Below are positions 1 through 4,083 of a stretch of DNA of 5,130 nucleotides, piece after piece. The number at the start of each line of letters is the position of its first letter. Positions within the stretch are counted from its first letter, which is position 1. Source of the DNA: Treponema sp. (GTDB taxonomy: Bacteria; Spirochaetota; Spirochaetia; Treponematales; Breznakiellaceae). The notes beneath the pieces were generated by a model, which was not told the origin of the DNA, did no database searches, and saw nothing but the letters and a program-made list of their open reading frames with translations. A program made the translations under genes and the position numbers. Location of the stretch: NCBI GenBank assembly GCA_009780285.1, contig WRAL01000133.1, forward strand, positions 1 to 5,130. Reading direction: 5' to 3'.

Positions 1-410
1 ACGAGCTGCGCGTCCCCTACGAAAAAAAAGTCGTCTCCGCGCATAGAACCCCGGATTTGATGTTCGAATACGCGGGGGAAGCCGCCGGGCGGGGCCTGAA
101 GGCCATCATCGCCGGCGCGGGAGGCGCGGCCCACCTTCCCGGCATGGTCGCCGCGAAAACCTGCCTGCCGGTGATCGGCGTGCCGGTTCGCAGCGCCGCG
201 CTTGGCGGCCTTGATTCCCTTTTGTCAATCGCGCAGATGCCGGCCGGCGTGCCGGTGGCGACCGTGGCGATCGGCGAGGCCGGCGCCGCCAACGCCGGGC
301 TTCTCGCCGCGCAGATCCTCGCCGCCTTTGACCCGGCGCTTTACGAGCGACTCATGGAAAGACGGCGCGCGACGGCGCGGGCCGTGATCGAAAGCGGGCT
401 TCCGGCATGA
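1..410 (+). CDS. purE: N5-carboxyaminoimidazole ribonucleotide mutase PurE (class I), 5' end cut off
   Basis: PurE converts N5-CAIR to 4-carboxy-5-aminoimidazole ribonucleotide (CAIR) in cytosolic de novo purine synthesis. The open frame reads from base 3 and gives 135 residues up to the TGA. Visible class I signatures are SAHRTP (residues 12-17 of the fragment), GAGGAAHLPGM (38-48), LPVIGVPV (55-62) and GLDSLLSIAQMPAGVPVATV (69-88), followed by the NAGLLAAQIL helix. E. coli PurE is 169 residues, so about 30 N-terminal residues, including the GSxSD phosphate-binding loop, lie left of the window. The stop overlaps the purK start as ATGA, so the two are co-transcribed and probably translationally coupled. 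The adjacent purK argues for the bacterial mutase rather than the stand-alone class II AIR carboxylase. Promoter and start are not visible. Identity is very secure. Confidence 0.96.
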   Translation, partial: ELRVPYEKKVVSAHRTPDLMFEYAGEAAGRGLKAIIAGAGGAAHLPGMVAAKTCLPVIGVPVRSAALGGLDSLLSIAQMPAGVPVATVAIGEAGAANAGLLAAQILAAFDPALYERLMERRRATARAVIESGLPA

Positions 411-1534
411 GCGCCGTAAAAACGATCCTTCCTCCGGCGGTCATCGGGATTATAGGCGGCGGCCAGCTTGGAAGGATGATGGCGCTGGCGGCAAAGGCCA
501 TGGGCTACCGGATCGCGTCGCTCGATCCCCAGCCGGGATGCCCCTGCGCCCAGATCGCCGACATCGAGATTATCGGCGACTACGGCGACTCAAGCGCAAT
601 CGAAAGCCTCGCGCGCGCAAGCGACGTAATCACCTACGAGTTCGAGAACATAAACGCTGATGCGCTACAGTGGCTGGAAAAAAACGCGCATCTTCCGCAG
701 GGAAGCCTGGCGCTGAAGGCCAGCCAAAGCCGGCTTGCGGAAAAGGCCGCCGTCGCCCGCCTCGGCGCGCCGGTGCCAAGGCACCTCCGAATTTCCGGCG
801 CCGAGGACCTGGAAAAAAAAGTTTTTTTTCCCAGCATATTGAAAACCGATTCAGGCGGCTACGACGGCAAGGGACAGGCGGCGCTTAAAACCCCGGCCGA
901 CCTTCCGGCCGCGCTCGATCTCGCGCGCGGCGCCGAATGCGTCCTTGAGGAATGGGTGCCTTTCGACAAGGAAATATCGGTTATCGTCGCGCGGGCGCAG
1001 GACGGAAAAACCGCCGCCTTCCCCGTCGCCGAAAACATTCACGAAAACGGAATTCTCAGGCGCACGATAGCGCCGGCGCGCATAAGCGAAAGCCTTGGCG
1101 CGCGGGCCGTCGAATGCGCCGAGCGCATAGCCGCAGGACTTGAGGTTGTGGGGATTCTTGCCGTGGAAATGTTCGTCATCGGCAATGATTTTTTCATTAA
1201 TGAAATCGCGCCGCGCCCGCACAATTCCGGCCATTTTACGATGGACGCCTGCGCCACGGGCCAGTTCGAACAGCACGTAAGGGCCGTCTGCGCCCTGCCG
1301 CTCGGCGATCCGAGCCGGCTTGCCCCGGCGGTAATGGCGAACATTTTGGGCGAGCATCTTTCGCGCGGCCTCGAGCCTTTTCTCCCGCTTCTCGGCCGGG
1401 GAAAGCTCCACCTTTACGGCAAGGCCGAGGCAAGGCGCGGGCGAAAAATGGGCCACCTCAACATGCTTTGCGACGGTGGCCACACAATCGATGACGCCAT
1501 GCGATCGCTTGACGAAAGCGGCATTTGGAATTAG
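407..1534 (+). CDS. purK: N5-carboxyaminoimidazole ribonucleotide synthase PurK
   Basis: PurK is an ATP-grasp ligase that uses ATP and bicarbonate to carboxylate AIR to N5-CAIR, the substrate of PurE encoded just upstream. The 375-residue length is normal for the family. In order: the N-terminal Rossmann-like dinucleotide loop IGIIGGGQLGRMM (13-25), ITYEFENI (75-82), the ATP-grasp glycine loop KTDSGGYDGKGQ (146-157), LEEWVPFDKEISVIVAR (180-196), FPVAENIHENGILRRTIAPA (205-224), the metal/ATP-binding segment EMFVIGNDFFINEIAPRPHNSGH (254-276, showing E265 and N273), and the C-terminal YGKAEARRGRKMGHLN (337-352). The ATG at 407 overlaps the purE stop. No convincing Shine-Dalgarno precedes it, consistent with coupling to purE. 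It ends 18 bp from the stop of the convergent uma2 gene. An unusual A8-G-T8 tract lies in the codons for EKKVFF (136-141) but the frame stays intact. Confidence 0.97.
   Translation: MSAVKTILPPAVIGIIGGGQLGRMMALAAKAMGYRIASLDPQPGCPCAQIADIEIIGDYGDSSAIESLARASDVITYEFENINADALQWLEKNAHLPQGSLALKASQSRLAEKAAVARLGAPVPRHLRISGAEDLEKKVFFPSILKTDSGGYDGKGQAALKTPADLPAALDLARGAECVLEEWVPFDKEISVIVARAQDGKTAAFPVAENIHENGILRRTIAPARISESLGARAVECAERIAAGLEVVGILAVEMFVIGNDFFINEIAPRPHNSGHFTMDACATGQFEQHVRAVCALPLGDPSRLAPAVMANILGEHLSRGLEPFLPLLGRGKLHLYGKAEARRGRKMGHLNMLCDGGHTIDDAMRSLDESGIWN
811..831. repeat. Perfect homopolymeric inverted repeat (GG-A8, G, T8-CC) inside purK
   Basis: Ten-base arms (GGAAAAAAAA at 811-820 and TTTTTTTTCC at 822-831) are separated by a single G. 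The symmetry continues outward as CTGG/CCAG if one extra C is bulged. It encodes Glu-Lys-Lys-Val-Phe-Phe-Pro in purK. The 10-mer GAAAAAAAAG also occurs at 21-30 in purE and at 3136-3145 (opposite strand of the membrane-protein gene). Runs of eight A or T are prone to polymerase slippage. Any functional role is inference. Confidence 0.6.
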
Positions 1535-1552
1535 GCTCTGCGCTCGAGGTCG

Positions 1553-2131
1553 TTACAAAGCTTCCTCGACAATCCGGCGGAAAGTCGCCCGGAAACCGGG
1601 AAGCGCGGCCGATTCGATCTCAAGGGCGGCATCCAGCTCGTACACGGTTTCCTTGTACTTGCCATCCGCGGGAACGTACTGGTACACCGCGTCCCTATCC
1701 ACCACCCAGTATTCGCGAACGCCGGCCTTCTCGTACAGAGCCTTTTTCTCGCCAAAGTCCCTCCCTCGAGTGCTCCTTGAGGTTACCTCCACCACGAAGT
1801 CGGGCGGCCCTTTGCAGGATCGTCGATCGGCGATCTTCGCACGGTCGCAGATCACAAGAATGTCCGGCTCGACGACGGTCAGGTCGGAATCGCCTTCCTT
1901 TGGAGGGAAAAGCCGCGCGGCAAAAGGCGCGACGAAGGGAAGGCAGGGTTTTCCATTAAGCCACTCCCTTAACTGCCCGTGCACTTCCCCCACGGCGAAC
2001 TGGTGCCAGGCATCGGGGGCGGCCATCATGTGCGGAATGCCGTCGATAAGCTCGCAGCGCGCGTCCTCGCCCCAGGAAAGATAGCTCCTGTAGGTGTAGG
2101 CTCCGGCCTGAACCTTGCCGTTCAGTTCCAC
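1553..2131 (-). CDS. Uma2-family (DUF820) PD-(D/E)XK endonuclease-like protein
   Basis: A 192-residue protein with the layout of the Uma2 family (PF05685), predicted restriction-like nucleases whose cellular role is mostly unknown. Visible motifs: YTYRSYLSW-x3-ARCELIDG (12-31, with the conserved E27 and D30), MMAAPDAWHQ (35-44), VEPDILVICD (87-96), GPPDFVVEVTSRSTRGRD (108-125, holding the PD and E-V of the nuclease core), EKKALYEKAGVREYWVVD (128-145). All core acidic positions look intact. The start is GTG at 2131, chosen because the N-terminus then matches the family; no good Shine-Dalgarno precedes it. It overlaps the brnA stop by 10 nt, so translation is probably coupled and the gene belongs to the brnT-brnA transcript. 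The sampled middle of the gene is about 65% GC, unlike brnTA. Family assignment is secure; nuclease activity and any link to the toxin-antitoxin pair are inferred. Confidence 0.9.
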   Translation of the reverse strand: MELNGKVQAGAYTYRSYLSWGEDARCELIDGIPHMMAAPDAWHQFAVGEVHGQLREWLNGKPCLPFVAPFAARLFPPKEGDSDLTVVEPDILVICDRAKIADRRSCKGPPDFVVEVTSRSTRGRDFGEKKALYEKAGVREYWVVDRDAVYQYVPADGKYKETVYELDAALEIESAALPGFRATFRRIVEEAL

Positions 2132-2331
2132 GAAACGCTTAGGTGCTTTGATTTAGCCGCGCAATCCCTGAGATACAGGTTGATCAGATTTTGGTAGGAA
2201 ATGCCGGTTTCTTCGGCCCTCTTCTTAAAGAATTCCACCGTCTCCTCGTCAATTCGTATCGTTATTTGCTTTTTAGGCTTCCCGGCGTAGGGATTTGGCC
2301 GCGCCTTGGAAAAATCGTATTCCTTCCTCAT
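2122..2331 (-). CDS. brnA: BrnA-family antitoxin (ribbon-helix-helix)
   Basis: The small antitoxin partner of BrnT. In the family it binds and neutralises the toxin and, through its DNA-binding fold, represses its own promoter. The 69-residue sequence shows the family hallmarks: an N-terminal EYDFSKARPNPYAGKPKKQ segment (4-22), a short basic strand KQITIRID (21-28) feeding a ribbon-helix-helix, TVEFFKKRAEETGISYQNLI (31-50), and INLYLRDCA (50-58) with a C-terminal Trp. ATG at 2331 is preferred over the in-frame ATG at 2361: the latter lies inside brnT, while 2331 gives the family N-terminus and sits 1 nt after the brnT stop, with a G6 stretch (2339-2344) 7 nt upstream acting as a Shine-Dalgarno-like site. 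The 3' end overlaps uma2. Sampled GC is about 38%, below the surroundings. Confidence 0.92.
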   Translation of the reverse strand: MRKEYDFSKARPNPYAGKPKKQITIRIDEETVEFFKKRAEETGISYQNLINLYLRDCAAKSKHLSVSWN

Positions 2332-2332
2332 C

Positions 2333-2611
2333 TTATTGCCCCCCGTAAAACTCGGCTTCATTGCGAGTGGCTTTTCTAGCCGAAAAAATCCTGATCGTAT
2401 CGTCGTTTTCCTTGTAACAATGGCACACCACCAGCAGGCGCGGTGCCTTGCTTAGCCCCAAAATGACGAATCGATCCTCGCTTTCGGAATGATCTGGATC
2501 GGCTATCAGCAGGGCGCAGGGATCGCGGAACACCGTTTTCGCCTCATCGAATGAAATCCCGTGTTTCCTCGCGTTTGTCAGTCCCTTGTTTTTGTCCCAA
2601 ACTATCCGCAT
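2333..2611 (-). CDS. brnT: BrnT-family ribonuclease toxin
   Basis: A type II toxin with a RelE-like fold; characterised BrnT proteins inhibit translation by RNA cleavage and form a complex with BrnA. The 92-residue protein shows the BrnT pattern: an opening strand MRIVWDKNKG, then LTNARKHGISFDEAKTVFRD (11-30, the N-x3-KHG-[IV]-SF-x-EA-x2-VF-x-D signature), a central EDRFVILGLS (45-54), LLVVCHCY (59-66), and the C-terminal TIRIFSARKATRNEAEFY (72-89), matching the R-[IV]-ISARKAT-x3-E-x3-Y family ending. ATG at 2611 is chosen over an in-frame TTG at 2635 because it matches the family N-terminus and because the TTG lies upstream of the promoter -10 box. There is no Shine-Dalgarno; the predicted transcription start falls on or next to the ATG, so the message may be leaderless. 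First gene of the brnT-brnA-uma2 unit. Confidence 0.93.
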   Translation of the reverse strand: MRIVWDKNKGLTNARKHGISFDEAKTVFRDPCALLIADPDHSESEDRFVILGLSKAPRLLVVCHCYKENDDTIRIFSARKATRNEAEFYGGQ

Positions 2612-2617
2612 GTCGCT

Positions 2618-2647
2618 ATTATAATTACGTCGCAATTATTCCGTCAA
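2618..2647 (-). promoter_or_regulatory. Sigma70-type promoter of the brnT-brnA-uma2 unit
   Basis: Read on the minus strand, a -35 box TTGACG (bases 2647-2642, 5 of 6 to consensus) is followed by an 18-bp spacer and a perfect -10 box TATAAT (2623-2618). The -35 box contains the stop codon of the upstream membrane-protein gene. A start point 6-7 nt after the -10 box falls at about 2611-2612, that is, at the first base of the brnT ATG. The match is strong by eye; activity is not demonstrated. Confidence 0.72.
2621..2639. promoter_or_regulatory. Candidate BrnA operator: 19-bp imperfect palindrome in the brnTA promoter
   Basis: ATAATTACGTCGCAATTAT has perfect 6-bp outer arms (ATAATT/AATTAT) and a symmetric CG/CG core, with only one mismatched pair besides the centre base. 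It fills most of the -35/-10 spacer and overlaps the upstream half of the -10 box, an ideal place for a repressor. BrnA-family antitoxins are known autorepressors with ribbon-helix-helix DNA binding, so this is the natural candidate site. Binding itself is inference. Confidence 0.55.
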
Positions 2648-3933
2648 CGCCTCGCGGAGAGCGCCGCGCGCGAAAGGCCCTCGATTATCGATCGGTCGAG
2701 CGCCGCGTCGTGGCCTATTATCTCCTGGAACAGGGCCTTTGGAAGCGCCAGCGCGCTCAGGTCGCCCGAGGCCCGTACCGTTGCGGAGCGCCCCTCTCCA
2801 AGCAGGCTGCCTATCTCGCCGACGAAAGATCCCGGCCCCGCCCTTTGCGCCCCGGCGTTCCCGTTCGGCGCGATAATCTCGGCCTCGCCCTCCATAATAT
2901 AGAAGACTTCCTTTGCCTCCTCCCCCCGCCGGACTATGGCCTGTCCTTTTGTATAGCGCCGCAGGTATTTTTCCAGGGCGCCGGCCGCGCCGCCGAACAG
3001 GGCGCGGGAAATCCCGGAACGTTTCGCGCCGCTTCGAAGCGCGTCATCGCGTCCCGCCTCGCGCAGCTTGATAAAAAGAAGCGATTCGAAGGAGTCGATG
3101 ACGGCGGCAAGCTGGCAGCCCAGAAAAAAGCAGACGAAAAAAAAGTACACGCTCACAAGCGCCACCACTATTTCCCCCAGCGCGCCGTACAGGATGTTGT
3201 AACGCGGCTGGTTCAAAAGCGCCGAGAAAACCGCATAGGCCGCGCCGTAGGAGGCCGCGCAAAAAAACGCGCCTATAAAGGCCGAGCGCTTTGTCGGCCG
3301 GCGCGCCGGGATATGGGCGCAGGACAGGTAGGCGATGGCCAGAATCGCGGCGAAGCGTATCGAAAGCGCTGCCAGGGGCGAGGAAAGCAGCACCGACAGC
3401 GGGCCCTGGCGAAAAAGGCCGACGGCGCCGTAGAGCGCCAGAGCCAGGCGCGATCCCAAAAGGGCGACAAGAATCGCGAGGATCGCCGCAAGCTCGACGG
3501 CCAGCGCAACGAGGGCCTCGATCGCCGCGCCGCGCCGTTTTTCCCCGGCGAAAACCACCTTAAGGCCGCGCTGCATCGAGGCGGCGAAGAGCCTGCCCGA
3601 CCACAGAACGCTGAGCATGAAAACAAGCGTGGCGACTCCGGCCGGCGCGTAGAGCATGAATTCCAGCGCCGGCAAAAGCCCCTCGGCGGCGAATTCCATA
3701 AAGGCAAGCTCGCCCAAAAGCGCCGCGACCGCTTCCGGCGTGGCCCTAAGCGCGCGTATAAGGAAAAAAGACACCACCAAAAGGAGCGGCGCCGACGAAA
3801 GCAGAAAGCCGTAGGCGCAGGCCGCCGCGTGATTGGGCAGGCCCTTTTTGGAAAACATGTCCGCCGTAAGAAAAAGCCCCCGCGCAAGGGCAAGCCCGGC
3901 CGCCCTGCCCTTGGCCGCCGCCGCAGCCCTCAT
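2644..3933 (-). CDS. BrkB/YihY-family inner-membrane protein with C-terminal cyclic-nucleotide-binding domain
   Basis: A 429-residue fusion. Residues about 15-285 resemble the YihY/BrkB family (PF03631, once misnamed ribonuclease BN): a polar N-terminus, AAACAYGFLLSSAPLLLVVSF (37-57) in the family's first transmembrane position, further hydrophobic spans near 97-118, 138-170, 184-206, 217-240 and 250-280, and the NQPRYNILYGALG motif (241-253). The last 110 residues form a CAP/CRP-like cNMP-binding domain: YTKGQAIVRRGEEAKEVFYIMEGEAEI (327-353), then the phosphate-binding cassette GEIGSLLGEGRSATV (372-386), with the Glu (373) and Arg (382) that contact ribose and phosphate. The domain probably lies in the cytoplasm and could tune the membrane part to cAMP or a related signal. 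ATG at 3933 is the first possible start (in-frame stop at 3937-3939); its only GAGG is too close to the start, so ATG 3858 (residue 26) is a weaker alternative. The family's transport function is unsettled. Divergent from the PTS gene; brnT follows 32 nt downstream. Confidence 0.9.
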   Translation of the reverse strand: MRAAAAAKGRAAGLALARGLFLTADMFSKKGLPNHAAACAYGFLLSSAPLLLVVSFFLIRALRATPEAVAALLGELAFMEFAAEGLLPALEFMLYAPAGVATLVFMLSVLWSGRLFAASMQRGLKVVFAGEKRRGAAIEALVALAVELAAILAILVALLGSRLALALYGAVGLFRQGPLSVLLSSPLAALSIRFAAILAIAYLSCAHIPARRPTKRSAFIGAFFCAASYGAAYAVFSALLNQPRYNILYGALGEIVVALVSVYFFFVCFFLGCQLAAVIDSFESLLFIKLREAGRDDALRSGAKRSGISRALFGGAAGALEKYLRRYTKGQAIVRRGEEAKEVFYIMEGEAEIIAPNGNAGAQRAGPGSFVGEIGSLLGEGRSATVRASGDLSALALPKALFQEIIGHDAALDRSIIEGLSRAALSARR

Positions 3934-3965
3934 GCCTCATTGTACCGCGCGCCGGCGGCCCCGGC

Positions 3966-3971
3966 AATATA
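3966..3971 (-). promoter_or_regulatory. Possible -10 box for the BrkB-cNMP gene
   Basis: On the minus strand TATATT (bases 3971-3966) lies 33 nt upstream of the ATG at 3933. No clear -35 box is present at 16-18 bp; GCAACA at 18 bp is a poor match. This is the best -10-like element in the divergent gap for the leftward gene, but it is weak evidence. Confidence 0.3.
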
Positions 3972-3991
3972 AGCCACCAGCGAATTTTTTG

Positions 3992-4020
3992 TTGCGCAAT
4001 ATGGCCATCCGCGGTATAAT
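3992..4020 (+). promoter_or_regulatory. Promoter of the PTS EIIC gene with palindrome-packed spacer
   Basis: A perfect -10 box TATAAT (4015-4020) lies 17 bp from TTGCGC (3992-3997, only TTG conserved), with an A/T-rich stretch (3983-3991) just upstream. The predicted start is near 4027, giving a leader of about 57 nt. The -35 region and spacer consist of three back-to-back perfect palindromes: TTGCGCAA (3992-3999), ATGGCCAT (4001-4008) and CCGCGG (4009-4014). The weak -35 would fit dependence on an activator, which is inference. Confidence 0.6.
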
Positions 4021-4027
4021 CGCTTTA

Positions 4028-4040
4028 CAGGCGTCGCCTG
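4028..4040. promoter_or_regulatory. Palindrome CAGGCG-T-CGCCTG at the predicted PTS transcription start
   Basis: A perfect 6-bp inverted repeat around one base, 8 bp after the -10 box, so covering about +2 to +14 of the predicted transcript. As DNA it could be an operator. A one-base loop makes it a poor RNA hairpin, and no T-run follows, so it is not a terminator. No known regulator motif is recognised. Confidence 0.4.
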
Positions 4041-4070
4041 GCTAAAAAGTTTTCGTCCAGAGGAAGACGA

Positions 4071-4076
4071 GAGGAG
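4071..4076 (+). promoter_or_regulatory. Shine-Dalgarno site of the PTS EIIC gene
   Basis: GAGGAG ends 7 nt before the ATG at 4084, an ideal spacing, and decides for the first of two tandem ATG codons (4084 and 4087). The short inverted repeat TCGTC/GACGA (4053-4057 and 4066-4070) sits immediately upstream and leaves the site free. Confidence 0.75.
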
Positions 4077-4083
4077 AATTACT

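Noticed and set aside
851..1483. 210-codon minus-strand frame inside purK
   Set aside because: Antisense shadow of the ATP-grasp coding sequence; no domain or ribosome site seen.
1543..1568. TCGAGG/CCTCGA inverted repeat near the purK and uma2 stops as a terminator
   Set aside because: Only a 6-bp stem with a 14-nt loop and no T-run on either strand.
1476..2084. 202-codon plus-strand frame opposite uma2
   Set aside because: Ser/Arg-rich shadow; overlaps the purK 3' end and has no family resemblance.
2620..2625. TATAAT on the plus strand as a rightward promoter
   Set aside because: No -35-like hexamer at 16-18 bp upstream and no plus-strand gene follows; it is the mirror of the palindrome in the brnTA promoter.
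2609..2635. TTG at 2635 as the brnT start
   Set aside because: It lies upstream of the -10 box, so it would not be on the predicted transcript, and the extra eight residues do not fit the BrnT N-terminus.
2551..3972. 473-codon plus-strand open frame opposite the membrane-protein gene
   Set aside because: The translation is Arg/Lys/Gly-rich low-complexity with no recognisable domain, and the opposite frame has clear BrkB and cNMP motifs; long antisense frames are expected in GC-rich DNA.
4053..4070. TCGTC/GACGA stem before the PTS ribosome site as an antiterminator or riboswitch
   Set aside because: Only 5 bp with an 8-nt loop, no overlapping terminator and no conserved motif; too weak to call.
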